The notes under the pieces are model-generated. The model did not search any database. It was not told where the DNA came from and saw nothing but the letters and a program-made list of their open reading frames with translations. Made by a program: the position numbers and the translations under genes. DNA of 64,000 bases from JBOGZD01 sp050697155 (GTDB lineage: Bacteria; Actinomycetota; Thermoleophilia; Solirubrobacterales; 70-9), in NCBI GenBank assembly GCA_050697155.1, contig JBOGZD010000002.1:1-64000 (forward strand), read 5' to 3'. The stretch's first letter is position 1, and each line of letters opens with the position of its first letter. Positions 41,901 through 47,432 of the stretch are shown piece by piece.

Positions 41901-42067
41901 ATCCGCTCCGGCCGGGTGCCGGCGCTCGCGAGCGCCCCGAGCCGGAGGGCAAGCGCCGCGCTGCGCCCGGACCCCGCAGCACCGAGGACGAGCAGCGGCC
42001 CCTCGCCGTGCTCGGCGACCCGGCGTTGGGCGTCGGTGGGCGTGCGCTCGGCGGGCCCGGTGGGCAT
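38954..42067 (-). CDS. UvrD/AddB-like helicase-nuclease with degenerate Walker A and Fe-S nuclease domain
   Basis: A 1037-residue SF1 protein. Helicase motifs are recognisable but altered: Walker A LGAAGSGRSA has Arg35 in place of lysine, Walker B is LVDELEDTG, and motif VI is RRRFAHLAMTRAGEAL. From about residue 800 a PD-(D/E)XK nuclease domain follows: SASDIDLYRTCPLKYKF, RFGILVHQVLERFH, LRGRVDRVDRL, YELIDYKTGD, and a final CSWCDYRLIC; the single early cysteine plus these three match the Fe-S cluster of AddB/AdnB nucleases. It probably processes DNA ends in recombination, perhaps as the non-motor partner of another subunit. ATG 42067 is supported by TAGCGT 8 nt upstream. Confidence 0.8.
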   Translation of the reverse strand: MPTGPAERTPTDAQRRVAEHGEGPLLVLGAAGSGRSAALALRLGALASAGTRPERILVVTRSRAARAGLRERAEELLDRPHEELWVFTYEEAAERLLRERSTEAGLDPFFAVLGGADRLAILLDRFDDLPLRRHEIRGNPAGLLARLLRRIDLLKSEAIGPGRLREWATESARAASTAAERERAEREVEFAELYARHDRLLHESGSFDHGDLVLGLAKLLTDRPDVAADVAARFVGVLVDELEDTGIAHRRLLDLIAGDGNLACACDPAQAVRRFRGAGEAALESFRAAHPGAAEVDLGATLREPAAVRFWRCENDRAQAQAVSREIEGLLAAGEVRPERACIVTGSGWREGRLVAAALEERSVPFRFAGDAAFFQRPEVRDALAWLRMLADPGDAAAVVRALTRPPVELRSVDLAKVTTIARRRKLDMVSALEAALESPQLPPEARDRIQAFLRLQRAAARALDEMRADVFVRRLIERVGFRRHRLFAASPETAERLVNLSRLAELAASWSRREPRGTVRDFVRHLTAVADAGALDAEDCDRPAAGAVLLAEPGQVKGLEFDRVYLLGLRSGAIEARPWEDEWIPDALLDEPLPESGDELTRGRRRRFAHLAMTRAGEALVLSWPAGPGDGEGAPSRIYADARRARDADEEHHAEELFGPAEGLHSTYRMIRDEVLEASWRAGAALSEMRLDTATDLNAAIARYLELIKLGALVQRPGSEPAADALAAINELLGRVASPEQLEALQGSALDEYVIGEERERGARRDQIASRSEPSLEQFLPRRGDGLALSASDIDLYRTCPLKYKFARVFAIPQEPTINQRFGILVHQVLERFHAEEMRAQSTGAEPGISAPAGSLERLLSLFEAGWRRTGFGASDDELQYRDRAVAALARYQERHASSQASPVWLERNFAFAIGQHQLRGRVDRVDRLPDGGYELIDYKTGDPGSGPALAGDVQLALYRLGARTAWEIEAEVGSYWYVLADERVPVRGEPDDAERVERTVLEVASGIEDQDFEPRPSYEICSWCDYRLICPASEA

Positions 42068-42075
42068 CGCCGACA

Positions 42076-42081
42076 ACGCTA
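42076..42081 (-). promoter_or_regulatory. Leaderless -10 box (TAGCGT, minus strand) for the UvrD-like gene
   Basis: On the minus strand TAGCGT ends 8 nt before the ATG at 42067. Confidence 0.45.
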
Positions 42082-42101
42082 GCGATCGGGTAACCGGTCA
42101 C

Positions 42102-42107
42102 TACGAT
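42102..42107 (+). promoter_or_regulatory. Leaderless -10 box (TACGAT) for the inositol-phosphatase-like gene
   Basis: TACGAT ends exactly 7 nt before ATG 42115, which selects this start over other in-frame starts. Confidence 0.55.
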
Positions 42108-42114
42108 GCCCGCG

Positions 42115-42978
42115 ATGGCCCGAGCGCAGGATGCGGGAACCGGGGCCGACCGCTGGCTGGCGGCCTGCCGACGGATCGTCGCGACGCAGGCCGAGCTCTA
42201 CCGCGGCCGGCGGGGGATCGCCGCCCGAACCGAGTACGCCGGGGTCGGCGAGGGTGGCGATCGGAGCCTGGTGATCGACCGCGAGGCCGAGGAGATCGCC
42301 TTCGCCGAGCTCGAGCGGCTGCATCGCGAGGGCCTCGAGTTCACCGCGATCTCCGAGGAGCGCGGCTCGGTGCGGTTCGGAGACGGCGCGAGCTCGCAAC
42401 GCGTGGTGATCGACCCGATCGACGGCTCGCTGAACGCCCGCCGCACGCTGCCGAGCTTTGGTTTCAGCCTCGCGGTCGCATCGGGACCGTCGATGGCCGA
42501 CGTCGAGCTCGGGTTCGTCCACGACTTCGGCTCCGGCGAGGAGTTCGTCGCAGTCCGCGGGCAGGGCGCCACCCTCGACGGCGGCGAGCTCCAGGCCCGC
42601 GGTCCCGGCTACGGGCTCGAGCTGGTGGGGATCGAGATGACAAAGCCCGAGCTGATCCTGCCGTTGATCAGCGGGCTCGCCGGCAGGGCGTACCGGATCC
42701 GCGCGATCGGGTCGCTCGCGCTCACGCTCTGCTACGTCGGCGCCGGCAGGCTCGACGGCATGCTCGGTGCCCGCCCGGCACGCTCGGTCGACGTCGCCGC
42801 CGCCCAGCTGATCGCGCGAGAGGCGGGCGCGAGCGTCAAGTTCGAGCGGCTCGAGCTGGGCGACGCGCCGCTCGACCTCGACGCCCGTTACCTCGTCGTC
42901 GCCGGGCTCGACGAGGAGTTGCTCGGCACCCTGCTCACGGTCCAGCGCGACGCGGCCGCGGCGGGAGAGCCGGCTTGA
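42115..42978 (+). CDS. Inositol-monophosphatase-family phosphatase
   Basis: A 287-residue metal-dependent phosphatase of the IMPase/FBPase superfamily. It has the metal-ligand glutamate region FTAISEERGSV, the hallmark RVVIDPIDGSLNARR, and the C-terminal PARSVDVAAAQLIAREAGA block that replaces the usual WDxAAG motif. The first metal loop and DPIDGS are intact, so catalysis is plausible; the substrate could be inositol phosphate, fructose 1,6-bisphosphate or PAP. It is coupled to the DUF2342 gene through a 4-nt overlap (TTGA). Confidence 0.83.
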   Translation: MARAQDAGTGADRWLAACRRIVATQAELYRGRRGIAARTEYAGVGEGGDRSLVIDREAEEIAFAELERLHREGLEFTAISEERGSVRFGDGASSQRVVIDPIDGSLNARRTLPSFGFSLAVASGPSMADVELGFVHDFGSGEEFVAVRGQGATLDGGELQARGPGYGLELVGIEMTKPELILPLISGLAGRAYRIRAIGSLALTLCYVGAGRLDGMLGARPARSVDVAAAQLIAREAGASVKFERLELGDAPLDLDARYLVVAGLDEELLGTLLTVQRDAAAAGEPA

Positions 42979-44072
42979 GCGAGCACGTTCTGGTCGACTG
43001 GCAGGTCGCCGAACGGGCGGCGGAGCTGGTCGGCGGCCTCGGATCTCCCCTCGGCCGCTCGGACGGCGACACCGATGCACCCGTCGACGCGCCGGCGCTC
43101 GCCGCCGCCTGCGCGGAATCCCTGGAGGCGATCGCCTCCTACACCGGGTTGGAGCCGACGGGCTCGACCCCTGCACCCGAGCTCGTCGACCGTCGCCAGT
43201 GGGCGCGCAACGGGCTCGAGACGCTCGCGATCGCCGCCCGGCCGCTCGAGCAGCGAGTCGCCGGCGAGCTCGGCCTCCCGGGACCGTTCGGCACCGCGGC
43301 CCGCAAGGTCGTCGGCACGGGGATCGGCGCGGAGGCCGGGGTCGCGGTGGGCTACGCGGCGCGCCACGTGCTCGGCCAGTACGACGTCGCCGTGATCGGC
43401 CCGCAGCGCCCCGCGCGGCTGCTGTTCGTGGGCCCGAACCTGACCGTCGCGCGGCTTCGGCTGGAGACCGACGAGCCGCTGTTCGTGCGGTGGATCGCCC
43501 TTCACGAGATGACCCACGTGGCACAGTTCGAGGGGGTCGACTGGCTGCTCGGGCACCTGCGCGAACTGGTCGAGCGGCTGATCGGGGGGACCGCGGCGGG
43601 GCTCGACTCGCGCGCGGTCGTGCGCGCCGTCGCCGACAGGCTGCGCGCGGCCCCGCGGGAGCTCGCCCGGGCGCTCCTGCGCGGCGAGCTCCTGCGCAGC
43701 CTCGGAAACCCGGCTCAGCGCACTCTCTTCGACCGGCTGCAGGCGACGATGTCGGCGATCGAGGGACACGCCGAACACGTGATGGATGCCTGCGGGCCGG
43801 GGTTCGACGAGCGCCTCGTCGAGCTGCGCCGCCGCCTCGACGCCCGCCGGCAGCGACGCGGCGGGCTCGGCGAGGTGATCGCGCGGCTGCTCGGGATCGA
43901 CCTCAAGCTGCGCCAGTACGAGCTCGGGAAGGCCTTCTGCGACGGGGTCGCGGACACCGGCGGGCCGGAGGCACTGGAGCTGCTGTGGCGCTCCCCCGCG
44001 CACCTGCCCGATCTCGACGAGCTCGAGCGACCGCGCGACTGGCTCGAGCGCGTCGCGGCGATCGCTGCGTAA
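42975..44072 (+). CDS. DUF2342 zinc metalloprotease-like protein (F420-associated family)
   Basis: A 365-residue protein with WIALHEMTHVAQFEGVDWL, a perfect HExxH motif, and a long helical C-terminal half containing MSAIEGHAEHVMD (the likely third-ligand glutamate region) and LRQYELGKAFCDGV. This is the DUF2342 family, sometimes annotated as coenzyme-F420-biosynthesis-associated because of gene neighbourhood; no F420 synthesis gene is adjacent here. The start is TTG at 42975, overlapping the previous stop, with GGGAGA about 6 nt upstream. Confidence 0.85.
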   Translation: MSEHVLVDWQVAERAAELVGGLGSPLGRSDGDTDAPVDAPALAAACAESLEAIASYTGLEPTGSTPAPELVDRRQWARNGLETLAIAARPLEQRVAGELGLPGPFGTAARKVVGTGIGAEAGVAVGYAARHVLGQYDVAVIGPQRPARLLFVGPNLTVARLRLETDEPLFVRWIALHEMTHVAQFEGVDWLLGHLRELVERLIGGTAAGLDSRAVVRAVADRLRAAPRELARALLRGELLRSLGNPAQRTLFDRLQATMSAIEGHAEHVMDACGPGFDERLVELRRRLDARRQRRGGLGEVIARLLGIDLKLRQYELGKAFCDGVADTGGPEALELLWRSPAHLPDLDELERPRDWLERVAAIAA

Positions 44073-44099
44073 CCGCGGCTTCGGGCCGGGGTACAAACA

Positions 44100-44127
44100 G
44101 ATGTTCGCGTTGATAGACTCGAACATC
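44100..44127. promoter_or_regulatory. Inverted repeat over the promoter of the basic helical protein
   Basis: GATGTTCG (44100-44107) and CGAACATC (44120-44127) form a perfect 8-bp inverted repeat with a 12-nt spacer that contains most of a -10-like TAGACT (44114-44119). An operator is the simplest reading; a hairpin at the mRNA 5' end is possible. Confidence 0.55.
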
Positions 44128-44146
44128 CTTAGAAGTAAGGAAGTCA

Positions 44147-44665
44147 ATGCCAAGTCGCACGACAACCACCGAAGGGTTGAAGATCAAGATGGCCGCTAAC
44201 ACCAAGTCCACCACGACCAACGCCACCGCCAAGAGCACGAGCGCCAAGCGCTCGGAGTCGACCCAGGTCCGCGAGGGCCTGACCAAGGCACGCAGAGGCA
44301 CCGTCGACTACGTCCGGCAGTCCGCCGAGCGCGCGGTCGACGTCCCGGTCGGCGCCGCGCTTACGGCGCGCGACCGCGTCAACGATGCCGTCGAGCCCTG
44401 GACCCAGTCCGAGACCCGCGAGCGGGAGCTGAAGAGCCTTCGCACCCAGGTCACCCGCGAGCTCAACCGCTTCGAGCGTCGGGGCGGCCAGGCGCGGCGC
44501 AAGGCCACCCAGAGCGTGCGCACCACCCGCAACCGGGTCGAGCGCGAGCTCAAGGCCCGCCGGCGCGAGGTCACCAGGACGGTCAAGCAGAACCGCGTCA
44601 AGGCCGAGGAGCAGCTGAAGAAGGCTCAGACCACGGTCCAGGAGCGGGTTCCCGTCCTTCCCTAA
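44147..44665 (+). CDS. Highly basic helical protein, unknown function
   Basis: A 172-residue protein with an extended low-complexity N-terminus rich in Thr, Ser, Lys and Ala (TKSTTTNATAKSTSAKR) followed by long charged helices with heptad character (RELKSLRTQVTRELNRFERR, RVERELKARRREVTRTVKQN). It has no cysteine, no signal peptide and a strong net positive charge, so nucleic-acid or membrane-surface binding is plausible; phasin-like or histone-like roles are guesses. AAGGA 5 nt before ATG is a good ribosome site. An inverted repeat overlaps its promoter and a nested hairpin with a related sequence follows the gene. Confidence 0.7.
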   Translation: MPSRTTTTEGLKIKMAANTKSTTTNATAKSTSAKRSESTQVREGLTKARRGTVDYVRQSAERAVDVPVGAALTARDRVNDAVEPWTQSETRERELKSLRTQVTRELNRFERRGGQARRKATQSVRTTRNRVERELKARRREVTRTVKQNRVKAEEQLKKAQTTVQERVPVLP

Positions 44666-44690
44666 CGTCACTTAGCCCGGGTCGGCCCGC

Positions 44691-44758
44691 GAGAGGTTGG
44701 GGCGCGCTCGGAGGAGCTGTTCGCATACATACCTCGCGAACAGACACAGCAACCTCTC
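44691..44758. terminator. Nested hairpin after the basic helical protein gene
   Basis: GAGAGGTTG (44691-44699) pairs with CAACCTCTC (44750-44758); inside, CTGTTCGC (44717-44724) pairs with GCGAACAG (44736-44743) around an 11-nt loop. A T-rich tail is absent. The inner arms share the TGTTCG/CGAACA motif with the inverted repeat at the gene's promoter. Confidence 0.5.
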
Positions 44759-44763
44759 CTCCC

Positions 44764-44793
44764 CGATCAGCCGGCCACGTGGCCGGCTGATCG
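44764..44793. repeat. Perfect 30-bp palindrome with centre CACGTG
   Basis: The 15 bases from CGATCAGCC to GGCCAC are followed without a spacer by their exact reverse complement. Such a long, gapless palindrome is rare and tends to be unstable, so it is likely maintained or recent. Confidence 0.85.
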
Positions 44794-44823
44794 TCGTTCG
44801 AGAGGCCGGCTGATCGTCGTTCG
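44781..44823 (+). repeat. Two 20-bp direct repeats next to the palindrome
   Basis: GGCCGGCTGATCGTCGTTCG occurs at 44781-44800 and again at 44804-44823, separated by AGA. The first copy overlaps the right half of the 30-bp palindrome. Confidence 0.9.
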
Positions 44824-44871
44824 GGCCGCGGGGCAATCGGGACCGCAGGCCCAAGCTGCCAGAATTGAGGC

Positions 44872-46032
44872 ATGCCGACCAAGGAACAGGTGAACGATGC
44901 CCTGCGGGCGGTGATCGACCCCGAGCTGCGGCGCTCGATCGTCGACCTCGGCATGGTTCGCTCGATCGACGTCCGCGACGGCGGCAAGGTGGACGTAGTC
45001 GTCTCGCTGACCACCCCCGGCTGCCCGATTCGCTCCCACTTCCAGCAGGCCGTCGCCCAGAACGTCTCCCGGCTCGAGGGCGTGACCGAGGTCGGCGTCG
45101 GCTTCGACGTGCTCACCGACGAGGAGAAGGGCCATCTCCAGCAGGCTCTGGGGCGCCCCGGCGGCGGGCTTCCCGAGGGTGCGCTGGCCCAGGTGAAGAA
45201 CGTCGTCTGCGTCGCCTCGGGCAAGGGCGGCGTCGGCAAGTCGACGATGACCGCGAACCTGGCCGCCGCGCTGCAGGCCGACGGCCACGCCTCCGGCGCG
45301 CTCGACTGCGACGTCTATGGCTACTCGATCCCGCGCATGCTCGGGGTCGACCAGCGCCCGGACGTGAACGCCGAGCGAAAGATCATCCCCCCCACCGGCC
45401 CGGCGGGCGTCAAGGTGATGTCGATCGGCTTCTTCCTCGAGCACGATGCGGCCGTGGTGTGGCGCGGGCCGATGCTGCACAAGGCGATCCAGCAGTTCCT
45501 CGAGGACGTCGCCTGGGAGGAGCTCGACTACCTGCTGCTCGATCTGCCGCCCGGGACTGGAGACGTGTCGATGACCCTCGCCCAGCTGCTGCCTCAGGCG
45601 CGGGTGCTGGTGGTGACCACCCCCCAGCCCGCGGCACAGAGCGTCGCCCGGCGCGCGGCGGAGATGGCGGGCAAGGTCGACCTCGAGCTGCTCGGGGTGA
45701 TCGAGAACATGTCCGGCTTCACCACCCCCGACGGCGAGCGCTTCGCGATCTTCGGCGAGGGTGGCGGCCAGCGGCTTGCCGACGAGCTCGACGCGCCGCT
45801 GCTCGGCAAGGTGCCCCTCTCCGAGGAGCTACGCGCTCACGCCGACGCGGGCGAGCCGCTGGTGCTCGCCGAGCCCGACGCGCCTGCGGCCCAGGCGATC
45901 CGCGCCGCCGCGCGCGGGATCGTCGCCGCGACCCCGCAGGAGCTGCCGGTGATGCAGGCGGCGACCGCGACCGCGCCCGCCCCGGCGCCCGCGGGCGTCA
46001 GCGGCACCGAGCTGCCGGTCGTTCAGGGCTGA
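44872..46032 (+). CDS. mrp: Mrp/NBP35-family P-loop ATPase (iron-sulfur carrier type)
   Basis: A 386-residue protein: N-terminal DUF59/MIP18-like domain (residues 1-85, with VIDPELRRSIVDLGMV and TPGCPIRSHF), then a deviant Walker A ASGKGGVGKST, ALDCDVYGYSIPRMLG, LDLPPGTGDVSMTLAQ and VIENMSGF. Mrp proteins carry or assemble Fe-S clusters. The CxxC pair that normally follows VIENMS is absent (GFTTPDGERFAIFG), as in some actinobacterial relatives, so cluster binding would need other ligands. An alanine/proline-rich tail ends the protein. CAGAAT ends 6 nt before ATG. Confidence 0.9.
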   Translation: MPTKEQVNDALRAVIDPELRRSIVDLGMVRSIDVRDGGKVDVVVSLTTPGCPIRSHFQQAVAQNVSRLEGVTEVGVGFDVLTDEEKGHLQQALGRPGGGLPEGALAQVKNVVCVASGKGGVGKSTMTANLAAALQADGHASGALDCDVYGYSIPRMLGVDQRPDVNAERKIIPPTGPAGVKVMSIGFFLEHDAAVVWRGPMLHKAIQQFLEDVAWEELDYLLLDLPPGTGDVSMTLAQLLPQARVLVVTTPQPAAQSVARRAAEMAGKVDLELLGVIENMSGFTTPDGERFAIFGEGGGQRLADELDAPLLGKVPLSEELRAHADAGEPLVLAEPDAPAAQAIRAAARGIVAATPQELPVMQAATATAPAPAPAGVSGTELPVVQG

Positions 46033-46039
46033 CCCTCCA

Positions 46040-46079
46040 TTGAGCGCCGAGGGGGTCCATACGGCCCCTGGCTGCTCAA
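46040..46079. repeat. 40-nt palindromic element, copy 3
   Basis: Begins TTGAGCGCCGAGGGGGTCCA and ends GGCTGCTCAA. TTGAGC/GCTCAA (6 bp) and AGGGG/CCCCT pair. It starts 8 nt after the mrp stop and ends 13 nt before the stop of the DUF559 gene on the other strand. It is identical to copy 4 at positions 1-7, 13-20 and 35-40. Confidence 0.78.
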
Positions 46080-46092
46080 CGGCTGCGCTCGA

Positions 46093-46976
46093 TCATTCGT
46101 GAAGGACCGAGGTGACCTCCGCGGGCTCGTAACGAACCTGCTCGTGCGTGAACCGCAACGCGACCATCCCGGCGGCGGTATGCGCCTGGTCGCGGCGCCG
46201 GTCGCGCGCCTGCTGAGCTGGCGTACGGTGGTAGCGGAGCCCATCCGTTTCGATCACGAGTCCGAGGCTCGGCCAGTGGAAATCGACCTGATGGCCATTG
46301 ACGCTTTGCCGGGTCAAGGGCATAGGCAGTCCGGCCCCGCGGGCGATCGGGATGAACCGCCGCTCGAGCTCGGAGTCGGTTAGCCGGAAGGTCCGGCGAT
46401 CAAGGGTCTTTCGCAGAACGCCCACTCCTGGGCCTGGCGCTGCTGCTTCGAGAGCCCGGCGAATAGCTTCGGGGCTGGCCAGGTCCTGCCTGTCCGTCTC
46501 GTTGACGGCGCGCTCGAGCTCACCGAGGGAGAGACGTGGCGCCAGATCGATCAGGGTCCGGATGACTGAAGTCACAGGAATCCCCGAGCGCTCGCCAACA
46601 TCCGACCCCGTAAGCGCTCGTCGACGGTGAGCGCGGATCCCCGCCCTCCTCACGCTCCTCGGGAGGGGGATCGAGATTTCGATCTCGTCGCCCTGGGCAC
46701 ATAGCCCCAAGAGATCCCCGGCGCTCGCGTGACTGAGGATCGCCCCTTCGCCGCCGACGAGAACCGCTGCCATCCACTCGCCCTCGCGGTCCAGGCGTGG
46801 ACGCCCAGGTAAACGCCCCGGTACCGTGGGTGGAGACGGCCGCGCCGAACGCGGTGCTTGATCCCGTCGGCGGACAGCCCGAGCGCCAACAGCTGGGCGT
46901 GCGTGACCAGGTCGTGCTGACGGCCGGCGATCGCCATCACCTCGGCCCAGGTCGGTTGAGCGATTGCGGGGTCCAA
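46093..46976 (-). pseudogene. DUF559/AbiEi-type protein with a single-base deletion
   Basis: Two frames join into one protein of about 294 residues. The N-terminal part (TTG 46976: DPAIAQPTWAEVMAIAGRQ, VTHAQLLALGLSADGIKHRV, YRGVYLGVHAWT) is a winged-helix AbiEi-antitoxin-like domain; after one missing base at 46788-46789 the other frame continues EGEWMAAVLVGGEGAILSHAS and ends in a DUF559 nuclease-like domain (LGLVIETDGLRYHRTPAQQ, MVALRFTHEQV). Adding one G there (GGG on the plus strand) restores W-T-R-E-G-E-W-M. Such proteins are thought to be Vsr-like endonucleases or regulators; activity is unproven. The gene is bracketed by two 40-nt palindromes, one of which contains its start codon. Confidence 0.75.
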
Positions 46977-46995
46977 TGACCCGTTGAGGGCTCAA
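46956..46995. repeat. 40-nt palindromic element, copy 4, over the DUF559 start codon
   Basis: Begins TTGAGCGATTGCGGGGTCCA and ends GAGGGCTCAA. TTGAGC/GCTCAA and GGGTC/GACCC pair. On the minus strand it contains the TTG start at 46976 and the first codons (DPAIAQ) of the DUF559 gene. Confidence 0.78.
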
Positions 46996-47044
46996 TCGCC
47001 CGAGATTCGCCCCCCCGGTGGTGCTTGCGTCTGGTTCGAGTGCC

Positions 47045-47308
47045 CTAGCCGCCCGAGAAGTACTCGGCGTTGATCGCCGTGTACTTCGTCCACTCCTCGG
47101 GGAGCTGGTCCTCGGCGAAGCAGGCGTCGACCGGGCAGGCCTCGACACAGGCATCACAGTCGATGCACTCGTCGGGGTCGATGAAGAGCTGCTCGACGTT
47201 CTCGTAGTCGGGCTCGTCCGGAGTCGGGTGGATGCAGTCGACCGGGCAGACCTCGACGCACGAGTTGTCCTTCGTCCCGATGCACGGCTCGGTGATGACG
47301 TAGGCCAA
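47045..47308 (-). CDS. fdxA: Seven-iron-type ferredoxin (3Fe-4S/4Fe-4S)
   Basis: An 87-residue ferredoxin with two cluster motifs: C-x7-C-x3-C-x3-C in PCIGTKDNSCVEVCPVDCIH (the 3Fe-4S-type spacing) and CIDCDACVEACPVDA for a 4Fe-4S cluster. The acidic body and the tail EEWTKYTAINAEYF are typical of actinobacterial FdxA proteins, small electron carriers for P450s or other oxidoreductases. The start is TTG 47308 with AAAGG about 9 nt upstream. Confidence 0.92.
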   Translation of the reverse strand: MAYVITEPCIGTKDNSCVEVCPVDCIHPTPDEPDYENVEQLFIDPDECIDCDACVEACPVDACFAEDQLPEEWTKYTAINAEYFSGG

Positions 47309-47387
47309 GTTTCGGTGCCTTTCTTGTTCTCGGTCGGTGTGGCTGATACACCCGCCCAACCGTGCCCCCCAGGCGAGTGGAGCGGAC

Positions 47388-47393
47388 ATTCTA
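47388..47393 (-). promoter_or_regulatory. Candidate -10 (TAGAAT, minus strand) of the ferredoxin promoter
   Basis: TAGAAT on the minus strand would start an mRNA with a leader of about 70 nt ending in AAAGG. No clear -35 box. Confidence 0.4.
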
Positions 47394-47419
47394 GACGCGG
47401 CGACCGCGCCGATGGCATC

Positions 47420-47425
47420 TAGAGT
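47420..47425 (+). promoter_or_regulatory. Leaderless -10 box (TAGAGT) for the epimerase-like gene
   Basis: TAGAGT ends exactly 7 nt before the GTG at 47433. Confidence 0.55.
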
Positions 47426-47432
47426 CCGGGCC

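Noticed and set aside
44100..44127. SOS (LexA) box
   Set aside because: Actinobacterial LexA sites have CGAAC facing GTTCG inward with a 4-nt gap; here the half-sites face the other way with a 12-nt gap.
44598..45239. Minus-strand frame across the structured region and the start of mrp
   Set aside because: Covers the palindrome and repeats, has no protein-like motifs and is antisense to a clear mrp N-terminus.
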